This document shows, piece after piece, positions 44,239 to 51,664 of a stretch of DNA of 64,000 bases. A program made the translations under genes and the position numbers. Below the pieces are notes generated by a model that was given only the letters and a program-made list of their open reading frames with translations, had not been told where the DNA came from and ran no database searches. The DNA lies in NCBI GenBank assembly GCA_036796255.1, contig DAIRDH010000001.1, forward strand, positions 88,298 through 152,297, written 5' to 3'. Positions within the stretch are counted from its first letter, which is position 1, and every line of letters starts with the position of its first letter. Source of the DNA: T3Sed10-241 sp036796255. GTDB lineage: Bacteria > Bacteroidota > Bacteroidia > Flavobacteriales_D > Cryomorphaceae.

Positions 44239-44439
44239 AGCAAATTGGTATTGTATGAAAGTGGATTTCTCTGCACAAATTAAAGCAATGAAAATCGAAT
44301 TGACGTTTTAAAGCTTCGCTGAAGGTGAAATTAGTGGCTCCCGAACTACACTTTGAAATGGACTTTGTGTATGTCAATTTGGCAGTCTCGATTCATTTTT
44401 CACTACCTTTGCAAGCTTATTTTTAAAACATAGTCTAAT
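44239..44439. other. Divergent topA-miaB intergenic region
   Basis: These 201 bases separate divergent topA and miaB. The plus-strand promoter of miaB is clear (44378-44411). On the minus strand only imperfect -7-like sequences for topA were seen. No RNA gene or small ORF is evident. Confidence 0.6.
44378..44411 (+). promoter_or_regulatory. Promoter of the miaB-lptE-secG operon
   Basis: TTTG (44378-44381), a 22-base spacer and TACCTTTG (44404-44411) match the Bacteroidota consensus closely. The transcript would start near 44418, about 20 bases before the miaB ATG. Confidence 0.7.
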
Positions 44440-45867
44440 ATGTCAATGGCATCAAATAAAGTACTGGATGAGTCGCGACAGGGTGAAGCCATCATGTTGG
44501 AAGGCGTGGCTCCCAATGCCAAAAAACTCTACCTCGAGAGTTACGGCTGTCAAATGAACTTTTCTGACAGTGAGATCGTAGCGTCTATCCTTTCGGAAAA
44601 AGGATACCAAACTACACGCAACGCTGACGAAGCCGATCTTGTACTACTTAATACGTGTAGCATACGCGACAATGCCGAACAAAGGGTGCGCAACCGCCTC
44701 GTGCATTTCAATACAGCAAAGAAGAAAAATCCCGATTTGATGATAGGCGTGCTGGGCTGCATGGCCGAGCGCCTGAAGTCACAATTGCTCGAAGAAGAAA
44801 AATTGGTGGATATTGTAGTGGGCCCGGACGCCTACCGCGACCTGCCCGGATTGGTGGAGGAAGTGAGCGATGGCCGCAAAGCCGTGAATGTGCTGCTGAG
44901 CCGTGAGGAGACCTATGCCGACATCAGTCCCGTGCGCCTCAACAGCAATGGCGTTACAGCATTCATATCCATCATGCGCGGATGCGACAATATGTGTTCA
45001 TTCTGTGTGGTTCCCTTTACACGAGGCCGCGAGCGCAGCCGCGATCCGGAATCCATCGTGCATGAGGCGCGCTATTTGCATCAGCAAGGTTACAAAGAAG
45101 TAACCCTGCTTGGGCAAAATGTGGACAGCTACCGCTGGAACATTACAAAAAAAGGCGAATTGATCGATCCTTCAAAAGAGACCGTCAATTTTGCCCAGTT
45201 GATGGAGAAAGTTGCCCTCGTTGCCCCCGATTTGCGTGTGCGCTTTTCTACTTCTCACCCCAAAGACATGACAGATGATGTGCTGCACACCATGGCGAAG
45301 TACCACAACATCTGCAAGTACATTCACCTACCAGTGCAAAGTGGCAACTCAGAAGTGTTGCAGCGCATGAACCGCGGATATTCCCGCGAGTGGTATCAGG
45401 ACCGCATCGCTGCCATACGCCGCATTATGCCCGATTGTGCCATCAGTACCGATATCATCACTGGCTTTTGTGCTGAGACCGATGCTGAACATGGCGACAC
45501 GGTTTCACTGATGAAGGAAGTGGCTTACGAGTTTGCTTATATGTTCAAGTATTCGGAACGCCCAAAGACCCTGGCTGAGCGCAAGTTTGAAGACGACGTT
45601 CCAGAAGCAGTCAAGCAGGCCCGCCTCGAGGAGATCATCGAGGTGCAAAGTGCAAATTCGCTGATGCGTAATCAGGCCTCAGTAGGCCAGATATTTGAAG
45701 TACTGGTGGAAGGTGTTTCAAAAAAATCAGACGATAAATTATTCGGCCGAAACAGCCAAAACGCAGTAATGGTTTTCGATAAGGGAAGCTATAAGCCAGG
45801 CGACTATGTGCAAGTGAAAGCAGTAGATTGTACCTCAGCAACCCTCATCGGACAAGTGATAGCTTAA
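44440..45867 (+). CDS. miaB: tRNA-2-methylthio-N6-dimethylallyladenosine synthase
   Basis: The 475-residue radical-SAM methylthiotransferase has an N-terminal UPF0004 domain with three cluster cysteines (LESYGCQMNFSDSE, LLNTCSIRDNAEQRV, GVLGCMAERLK). The radical-SAM CxxxCxxC lies in MRGCDNMCSFCVVPFTRG, and a C-terminal TRAM domain (NAVMVFDKGSYKPGDYVQVK) follows. MiaB adds the 2-methylthio group to i6A37 of tRNA. The ATG at 44440 follows a consensus promoter. The next gene begins 1 base after the stop. Confidence 0.97.
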   Translation: MSMASNKVLDESRQGEAIMLEGVAPNAKKLYLESYGCQMNFSDSEIVASILSEKGYQTTRNADEADLVLLNTCSIRDNAEQRVRNRLVHFNTAKKKNPDLMIGVLGCMAERLKSQLLEEEKLVDIVVGPDAYRDLPGLVEEVSDGRKAVNVLLSREETYADISPVRLNSNGVTAFISIMRGCDNMCSFCVVPFTRGRERSRDPESIVHEARYLHQQGYKEVTLLGQNVDSYRWNITKKGELIDPSKETVNFAQLMEKVALVAPDLRVRFSTSHPKDMTDDVLHTMAKYHNICKYIHLPVQSGNSEVLQRMNRGYSREWYQDRIAAIRRIMPDCAISTDIITGFCAETDAEHGDTVSLMKEVAYEFAYMFKYSERPKTLAERKFEDDVPEAVKQARLEEIIEVQSANSLMRNQASVGQIFEVLVEGVSKKSDDKLFGRNSQNAVMVFDKGSYKPGDYVQVKAVDCTSATLIGQVIA

Positions 45868-45868
45868 A

Positions 45869-47116
45869 ATGACAGTACAACAGGTAAAGCAACGCTTTGG
45901 CATCATAGGCAACTCGCCCCAGCTCAACAGGGCCATCGACATTGCCATTCAGGTGGCCCCAACCGATATCTCGGTGCTCATCACCGGCGAAAGCGGTACA
46001 GGCAAGGAGAATATGCCGCAAATCATTCACAGTCTCTCGCAGCGCAAGCATGGGCAGTACATTGCTGTAAACTGTGGCGCAATTCCCGAGGGCACGATCG
46101 ACTCCGAGTTGTTCGGGCACGAAAAAGGCGCCTTCACCGGAGCCTCCGATGCGCGCAAAGGCTATTTTGAAGTGGCCAATGGCGGCACCATTTTTCTCGA
46201 TGAAGTGGCTGAATTGCCATTGCTCACGCAGGTGCGCCTGCTGCGCGTGCTCGAAAGCGGGGAGTTCATCAAGGTAGGAGCCTCAAAAGTGCTCAAAACC
46301 AATGTGCGCATCATCGCTGCGACCAATGTGGACATGGCCAAAGCCATAGCCAACGGAAAATTTCGGGAAGACCTGTTCTACCGGCTCAACTCTGTGCCCA
46401 TTTCCCTGCCGGCCTTACGCGAGCGCAAGCAGGATATAGGTCTCCTTTTTAGGAAATTTGCAATCGACTTTGCTGAAAAGTACAACATGCCGGCCATCAG
46501 GCTCGATGAGGAAGCCCAGGGACTTCTCGAAAATTATTCATGGCCGGGAAACATCCGGCAGCTCAAAAACATCAGCGAGCAGCTCTCCGTAATTGAAGAA
46601 GAACGCAATATCAATGCTGAAATTCTTGCGCGCTACTTGCCGGAAATTGCCCGGAGCAACCTTCCTGCCTTTACGGGCAGAAAAGATCCCGGCGCGGGAA
46701 GTGATTTTACCGAAAGGGAAATTCTGTACAAATTCCTTTTCGAAATGCGCCAGGATATCAGCGATTTGAAAACAATCGTTCTGGAATTGTTGCAGAACCG
46801 AAGCAACCCCGGTGCCGCAGTAAGTTCAAGCAATCCAGCAGCTGTGAAGCGGCTCTACGAAGATTTCGAACCAGTGCCCGGAGCTGCTCCATACGTACCA
46901 GCTGAACCCACTAAGGATTATGAAATTACCCGAGAAGCCGACCACATTGATGCACACGAAGAAGTGGAAGAATCCTTGTCGCTTGAAGAGACTGAAAAGG
47001 AGCTCATTTTCAAAGCCCTGAGAAAATACAACAACCGCCGCAAGCAGGCAGCCAAAGAGCTGGGTATTAGCGAGCGTACCTTGTATCGGAAAATTAAGGA
47101 ATACAATTTGCGGTAA
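45869..47116 (+). CDS. Sigma-54-type transcriptional activator, no receiver
   Basis: The 415-residue protein begins directly with the AAA+ domain (FGIIGNSPQLNRAIDIAIQV). Walker A is ITGESGTGKEN, the sigma-54 contact loop is EKGAFTGASDARKGYF, Walker B is GGTIFLDEVAELPL, and the sensor is REDLFYRLNSVPISLPALRE. A Fis-type HTH closes the protein (RRKQAAKELGISERTLYRKI). There is no N-terminal receiver, PAS or GAF domain, so activity may depend on expression level or a partner. GAFTGA is intact, so interaction with sigma-54 is expected. It lies between miaB and lptE. Confidence 0.92.
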   Translation: MTVQQVKQRFGIIGNSPQLNRAIDIAIQVAPTDISVLITGESGTGKENMPQIIHSLSQRKHGQYIAVNCGAIPEGTIDSELFGHEKGAFTGASDARKGYFEVANGGTIFLDEVAELPLLTQVRLLRVLESGEFIKVGASKVLKTNVRIIAATNVDMAKAIANGKFREDLFYRLNSVPISLPALRERKQDIGLLFRKFAIDFAEKYNMPAIRLDEEAQGLLENYSWPGNIRQLKNISEQLSVIEEERNINAEILARYLPEIARSNLPAFTGRKDPGAGSDFTEREILYKFLFEMRQDISDLKTIVLELLQNRSNPGAAVSSSNPAAVKRLYEDFEPVPGAAPYVPAEPTKDYEITREADHIDAHEEVEESLSLEETEKELIFKALRKYNNRRKQAAKELGISERTLYRKIKEYNLR

Positions 47117-47124
47117 GCGGCTTC

Positions 47125-47631
47125 ATGAAATCCATACCTTATATATTCATCTACTTTCTTGCACTGTGCTTCGCCTCCTGCCAGATCAATTATTCCTTTT
47201 CCGGAGCCGACATACCAGCAGCGGCCAACACCTTTTCAGTAAGGACATTCAAAATTGCCACGCCTTCGGCCAGGCCCACTTACGACATCCTGCTTACCGA
47301 GGCGTATAAAGACCTCATGCTGGCGCAAACCCGACTCGATCTGGTGGAGAGTAAAGGAGATTTGCAATTTGAAGGCACGGTGACGCGCTATGAAACTGGT
47401 AATGCTGCCGTTTCGGGTGACGAACTCACCACCCTCAACCGACTTTCCATCACGGTGCAGGTTAAATACATCAATACTTTCGAAAGGGAAAAGAACTTTG
47501 ACAGAAGCTTCACCCGCTTTGCAGATTATGATTCAAATGTGGATTTTAATTCCCTTGAATTGGAATTGATTGAGGAAATCAATGACCAATTGGTACAGGA
47601 TATTTTTGACGCTTCACTTGGTGCCTGGTAA
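47125..47631 (+). CDS. lptE: LptE-like LPS-assembly lipoprotein
   Basis: The 168-residue lipoprotein has the signal and lipobox KSIPYIFIYFLALCFASCQI and then INYSFSGADIPAAANTFSVR, typical of Bacteroidota LptE proteins. A beta-alpha fold follows (KGDLQFEGTVTRYETGNAAV, TLNRLSITVQVKYINTFERE). LptE plugs LptD in the outer membrane for LPS export. Neighbours (sigma-54 activator before, TPR-like gene after, its ATG overlapping the lptE stop by one base) match the usual Bacteroidota order. Confidence 0.88.
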   Translation: MKSIPYIFIYFLALCFASCQINYSFSGADIPAAANTFSVRTFKIATPSARPTYDILLTEAYKDLMLAQTRLDLVESKGDLQFEGTVTRYETGNAAVSGDELTTLNRLSITVQVKYINTFEREKNFDRSFTRFADYDSNVDFNSLELELIEEINDQLVQDIFDASLGAW

Positions 47632-48562
47632 TGTTGAAATCTACCCTCATATCACTGGTTGAGCAGCAGGTATTTACAGCTGAAGAATCACTTGGCGAGA
47701 TAGATGCGCTGACTGAGAAGCATCCCTGGTGTGCTACTTTCCACGTGCTCAAAGCCATTGGCGCCCGGCAGTATGACCGCTTAAACGCCAAGGAGCAGCT
47801 CAACCTCGCTTCTGTGTACATCAACGATCGGGCAAAGCTGTACCGATATACTGTCCGCAAAGATTTGCTCAAACGCATAGCCCAGACCGAGGCTAATTTG
47901 GAAGCTAAAGAAGAGTCTATTGGCACTCAAGTTGGGCTTATTCCTGAATCAGATATGGATCCTGACAAAGTGCAGGAAACTCCAGAAACATCTGCTTCAA
48001 CTGTCAGGGATGCGGCCATACCGGCAGAATCCGACGCCAATCCTGACGAGGCCTGGAAAGCTGAACTTGCCGTCAAGAGCGAAAACCAGCTTATTTCAAG
48101 CGATCCACTGGAAGCCCAGATTCTTCAGGCGGCCATACTTCACCTTGGCGAGATGGAAATGGACAGCTCCCTGAGTCCAAAGCAAACCCTCGGTATTGAA
48201 AACACAGTGCCTTCGCATGTGGATCCATCTGTTGATGAAGAAGACAATGATTTAAGTGATTTCGCCAGGTGGCTGCGCAGTAAGAACAGGCCAGCAGCTG
48301 CAGCACAAGACGGGTCGCGACCAATTGCTGAACAGGCGGTGATCGATCGATTCATCCAGGAGTCGCCCCAAATCAGACCGGCAAAAGCGAGTTTCTTTTC
48401 ACCTTCGCAAATGGGTAAGCTGAGCCTTGTAGAAGATGAGTCGTTTGTAACTGAGACGCTTGCAAAAATATATGAGCGCCAGGGCGACTTTAAAAAAGCA
48501 GCCAAGGCTTACCAACAATTGGGCTTGAAATATCCCGAAAAAAGCGTTTACTTTGCCGCGCT
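47631..48562 (+). CDS. TPR-like hypothetical protein, 3' end in gap
   Basis: About 310 residues are readable before the N gap. The N-terminus (LKSTLISLVEQQVFTAEESL, HPWCATFHVLKAIGARQYDR) is helical. The middle is acidic and low in complexity. The end has one TPR-like helical pair (TETLAKIYERQGDFKKAAKA, YQQLGLKYPEKSVYFAA). Proteins of this kind usually stop within about 10-20 residues after that motif, so nearly the whole protein is probably present. Role unknown. The frame appears to read through the N run to 48779, but that is an artefact of the 100-base placeholder. Confidence 0.75.
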
Positions 48563-48662
48563 NNNNNNNNNNNNNNNNNNNNNNNNNNNNNNNNNNNNNN
48601 NNNNNNNNNNNNNNNNNNNNNNNNNNNNNNNNNNNNNNNNNNNNNNNNNNNNNNNNNNNNNN
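48563..48662. other. Assembly gap (exactly 100 N)
   Basis: A run of exactly 100 N is the usual placeholder for a scaffold gap of unknown size. Judging from flanking sequence and gene order, it hides the last codons of the TPR-like gene and the 5' two thirds of secG. Confidence 0.97.
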
Positions 48663-48779
48663 AATCCTGTAGAAGGAACTCCGATGTTTGAAGAACGCGC
48701 ACCTGAAATGCCAATCGACATGCAGCAAGGCGGTGGCGAAGAAGGAAGCTCACAGAAAGAAATGCCCATAGAGGAATAA
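48663..48779 (+). CDS. secG: Probable C-terminal tail of SecG (partial)
   Basis: The 38 readable residues (NPVEGTPMFEERAPEMPIDM, then a Gly/Glu/Ser-rich end) are hydrophilic, rich in Pro, Glu and Met, and unrelated to the TPR-like protein before the gap. In Bacteroidota the gene between this TPR-like gene and groES is commonly secG, whose C-terminal tail has this composition. SecG is a small two-helix membrane subunit of the SecYEG translocon; its helices would be in the gap. The stop is followed by a strong terminator. Confidence 0.5.
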   Translation, partial: NPVEGTPMFEERAPEMPIDMQQGGGEEGSSQKEMPIEE

Positions 48780-48802
48780 TTTCCCGCCATAAAATTCTTT
48801 TG

Positions 48803-48838
48803 AATGTCAGTGTGTCACTTCACACTGACATTTTTTTT
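48803..48838 (+). terminator. Rho-independent terminator after secG
   Basis: AATGTCAGTGTG (48803-48814) pairs perfectly with CACACTGACATT (48821-48832) around a 6-base loop and is followed by eight T. It ends the miaB-to-secG operon and isolates groES-groEL. Confidence 0.95.
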
Positions 48839-48932
48839 GCCCTAAGCTGACAAAAGCTGCAAAGATTGCAGAATGGGGCCAATGGCATGCTTTGTGACGT
48901 TGGCGAAGCACAACTTAAAAATAATTAAAACA

Positions 48933-49217
48933 ATGTCAGTAAACGTAACCCCCCTTGCAGACCGCGTGCTCGTAGAAGCAGCTCCTGCTGAAGAGAAAAC
49001 AGCCAGCGGTATTATCATACCAGATACCGCTAAGGAAAAGCCACAACGAGGTACAGTAGTGGCCGTAGGCAATGGCAAGAAAGATGAGCCACTTACCGTA
49101 AAAGTAGGCGATACCATCATTTACGGACAGTACTCCGGTACCGAGATTAAAATCAACGGTAGCTCTTACCTCATCATGCGTGAGTCCGATATTTTCGGCA
49201 TTGTAGGAAAGAACTAA
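48933..49217 (+). CDS. groS: Co-chaperonin GroES
   Basis: The 94-residue protein starts MSVNVTPLADRVLVEAAPAE and carries the mobile loop EEKTASGIIIPDTAKEKPQR, then GTVVAVGNGKKDEPLTVKVG and YLIMRESDIFGIVG. It forms the heptameric lid of GroEL. The frame extends 20 codons upstream, but that part is not GroES-like. No CIRCE element was seen upstream, so heat-shock control would have to work otherwise. groL starts 30 bases after the stop. Confidence 0.97.
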   Translation: MSVNVTPLADRVLVEAAPAEEKTASGIIIPDTAKEKPQRGTVVAVGNGKKDEPLTVKVGDTIIYGQYSGTEIKINGSSYLIMRESDIFGIVGKN

Positions 49218-49247
49218 TTGTAAACCAAACGCTAAAACTAAAAGAAC

Positions 49248-50888
49248 ATGTCTAAAGAAATCACATTTGACGTAAGTGCACGCGAAAAGCTCAAGAAGGG
49301 CGTAGATGCACTTGCCAACGCAGTAAAAGTGACCTTGGGTCCTAAAGGCCGCAACGTAATCATCGACAAAAAATTCGGTGCACCAATTGTCACCAAAGAT
49401 GGCGTAACCGTAGCCAAAGAAATTGAGCTCAAAGACCCCATTCAAAACATGGGTGCCCAAATGGTAAAAGAGGTGGCTTCTAAAACTGCCGACCTCGCTG
49501 GCGATGGTACAACGACAGCCACTGTGCTCGCACAGTCTATCATCACTACCGGCTTGAAAAATGTAGCGGCAGGTGCCAACCCAATGGACCTGAAGCGCGG
49601 TATCGACAAGGCAGTTGAGGCCGTTGTAGCTGAGCTGCAAAAAATATCGCGCGAAGTGGGCGATGACAACTCGAAAATCGAACAGGTTGCTACTATTTCT
49701 GCCAACAACGATAGCACCATTGGCAAATTGATAGCCCAGGCTATGGCCAAAGTGAAAAAAGAAGGTGTAATCACTGTTGAAGAAGCAAAAGGTACCGAGA
49801 CTTACGTTGACGTAGTAGAAGGTATGCAGTTTGACCGCGGTTACCTGTCTCCTTATTTCGTGACCAATGCTGAGAAAATGGTTGCCGAACTCGACAATCC
49901 ATACATCCTGATTTACGATAAGAAAATCAGTAACATGAAGGATCTTCTTCCTGTGCTCGAGAAGGCAGCACAAACCGGAAGGCCATTGCTTATCATTTCA
50001 GAGGATGTAGAAGGCGAAGCCCTTGCTACACTTGTAGTAAACAAAATCCGTGGCTCACTTAAAATTGCTGCGGTGAAAGCCCCAGGCTTTGGTGACCGAC
50101 GCAAGGCAATGCTTGAAGATATCGCCATTCTAACCGGTGGAACTTTGATCTCTGAAGAGCAAGGACGCAAGTTGGAAGATGCCACGCTCGAAGACCTCGG
50201 AACTTGCGAGAAAATCTCAATTGATAAGGACAACACCACCATCGTAAATGGAGCTGGTGAGAAAGCAGCCATTCAGAGCCGCGTGAACCAAATCAAAGCC
50301 CAGATGGAATCGACCACTTCTGACTACGACAAAGAGAAGCTCCAGGAGCGCCTTGCAAAATTGGCAGGTGGAGTCGCAGTGCTGTATGTAGGCGCAGCCA
50401 GTGAAGTTGAAATGAAAGAAAAGAAGGACCGTGTTGACGATGCATTGCATGCAACACGCGCCGCTGTAGAAGAAGGAATCGTACCAGGTGGCGGTGTAGC
50501 TTACCTGCGCACTGTAAGTGCTTTGGAAGGTATGCAAGGCGAAAATGCCGATGAAACTACCGGGATCCAAATCGTGCGCCGTGCCTTGGAAGAGCCACTT
50601 CGTCAGATTGTTGCCAACGCCGGTGGCGAAGGTTCAATCATCGTACAGAAAGTACGCGACGGTAAAGGCGACTTCGGCTACAATGCGCGTACTGACGCTT
50701 TCGAAGACCTATTTGCTGCAGGCGTTATTGACCCAACCAAAGTGTCACGAGTGGCCCTTGAGAATGCGGGATCAATCGCTGGAATGCTCTTGACCACTGA
50801 ATGTGTGATATCAGATGTACAGGATGAAGATGACAAAGCCGGTGCCGGCATGGGTGGCATGGGCGGAGGCATGCCAGGCATGATGTAA
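49248..50888 (+). CDS. groL: Chaperonin GroEL
   Basis: The 546-residue protein is a full-length GroEL: AREKLKKGVDALANAVKVTL, LGPKGRNVIIDKKFGAPIVT, the ATPase motif AGDGTTTATVLAQSI, AAVEEGIVPGGGVAYLR and the Gly-Gly-Met C-terminal tail (MGGMGGGMPGMM). It forms the 14-mer folding chamber in the cytosol, with GroES encoded 30 bases upstream. A terminator follows. Confidence 0.98.
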   Translation: MSKEITFDVSAREKLKKGVDALANAVKVTLGPKGRNVIIDKKFGAPIVTKDGVTVAKEIELKDPIQNMGAQMVKEVASKTADLAGDGTTTATVLAQSIITTGLKNVAAGANPMDLKRGIDKAVEAVVAELQKISREVGDDNSKIEQVATISANNDSTIGKLIAQAMAKVKKEGVITVEEAKGTETYVDVVEGMQFDRGYLSPYFVTNAEKMVAELDNPYILIYDKKISNMKDLLPVLEKAAQTGRPLLIISEDVEGEALATLVVNKIRGSLKIAAVKAPGFGDRRKAMLEDIAILTGGTLISEEQGRKLEDATLEDLGTCEKISIDKDNTTIVNGAGEKAAIQSRVNQIKAQMESTTSDYDKEKLQERLAKLAGGVAVLYVGAASEVEMKEKKDRVDDALHATRAAVEEGIVPGGGVAYLRTVSALEGMQGENADETTGIQIVRRALEEPLRQIVANAGGEGSIIVQKVRDGKGDFGYNARTDAFEDLFAAGVIDPTKVSRVALENAGSIAGMLLTTECVISDVQDEDDKAGAGMGGMGGGMPGMM

Positions 50889-50911
50889 TTCACCAACCGA
50901 CTCTAAATGAG

Positions 50912-50946
50912 AGGCCGCTGCACTTGATGTAGCGGCCTTTTTTTTG
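50912..50946 (+). terminator. Rho-independent terminator of groES-groEL
   Basis: AGGCCGCT (50912-50919) pairs with AGCGGCCT (50931-50938), extendable toward the loop, and is followed by a T run to 50946. It lies 23 bases after the groL stop. Confidence 0.92.
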
Positions 50947-51109
50947 GCTTCAACTGTTTGCAATGTTACTTGTAAGTTAGGGTTGGATAAATTAATTCGC
51001 TTTAAAAGTTAATTTTTTGAAAAAATTACTACTTTGGCAGTGTAATTAGCGCGAGTCACTACGGGTCAATTACAATTAAACCTTTTTTAGTCACCTAACA
51101 ATTAAGCCT
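50947..51109. other. AT-rich leader of the SusC-like gene
   Basis: This gene-free stretch is upstream of the SusC-like reading frame. It contains a near -7 motif TACTTTG (only one base between TA and TTTG) around 51030, but no perfect consensus promoter. No RNA gene was recognised. Confidence 0.4.
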
Positions 51110-51130
51110 ATGAAGTTTTAATGCACGCTT

Positions 51131-51574
51131 GTGCTGGTCATATGTATGACTTGCATGATTGGATTTGCTCAGGGACAAGCCACCACTTACGAAGGGGTTG
51201 TAATGTCTTCAGCAACAAATGAAACCTTGCCGGGAGCCACAGTGGTGGTAAAAGGTACTACCGATGGGGTTGCAACCGATATGAACGGACGATTTAGCAT
51301 TCAAGCCTCCCGCGGCGATGTGCTGGTTTTTTCCTTTATCGGAATGCAAACCAAAGAAGTAAGCCTTGGAAGTGCTACCAATATTAAGGTAGAACTTGAG
51401 ACCGGGGTAGCGCTTGATGAATTCGTAGTCACCGGACAGGGTGTGGGTATGAACAAGCGGCGTATCAGTTCCACAATTAGTACAATTGACTCAAAAGAAC
51501 TGGCGGCCGTTCCTGCCACACAATTGGATCAATTGATTCAATCAAAAATTCCAAATGCTCAGATTAAATTGTAG
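51131..51574 (+). CDS. SusC-like receptor, N-terminal open segment
   Basis: If translation began at the GTG at 51131, after the first stop, it would give 147 residues. These are a truncated signal sequence (VICMTCMIGFAQGQA), a CarboxypepD_reg-like domain (TTYEGVVMSSATNETLPGAT, DGVATDMNGRFSIQASRGDV) and the start of the plug domain (STIDSKELAAVPATQLDQLI). It ends at the TAG and lacks the rest of plug and barrel, so alone it could not form a channel. Without the basic MK start, export would be weak. Confidence 0.5.
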   Translation: MLVICMTCMIGFAQGQATTYEGVVMSSATNETLPGATVVVKGTTDGVATDMNGRFSIQASRGDVLVFSFIGMQTKEVSLGSATNIKVELETGVALDEFVVTGQGVGMNKRRISSTISTIDSKELAAVPATQLDQLIQSKIPNAQIKL

Positions 51575-51664
51575 TCTGGGCAGCCTGGTACTGCATCAAT
51601 AATAAGGACGCGGGGTCCTGTATCTGCAATTACCAATACCACGCCGGTTATATTTATAGACGGA

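Noticed and set aside
48873..48932. 20-codon extension at the N-terminus of GroES
   Set aside because: GroES proteins start at the MSVNVTPLADRV-type residue; the extension overlaps the promoter region.
48839..48932. CIRCE (HrcA) element before groES
   Set aside because: No TTAGCACTC-N9-GAGTGCTAA-like inverted repeat is present.
48936..49973. Minus-strand open frame of 345 codons opposite groES-groEL
   Set aside because: It crosses both chaperonin genes on the opposite strand and looks like reverse-frame translation of biased codons.
50930..51110. Global stop-codon reassignment suggested by the broken SusC gene
   Set aside because: All other genes in the window end normally with TAA, TAG and TGA and none contains an internal stop, so a changed genetic code is not supported.
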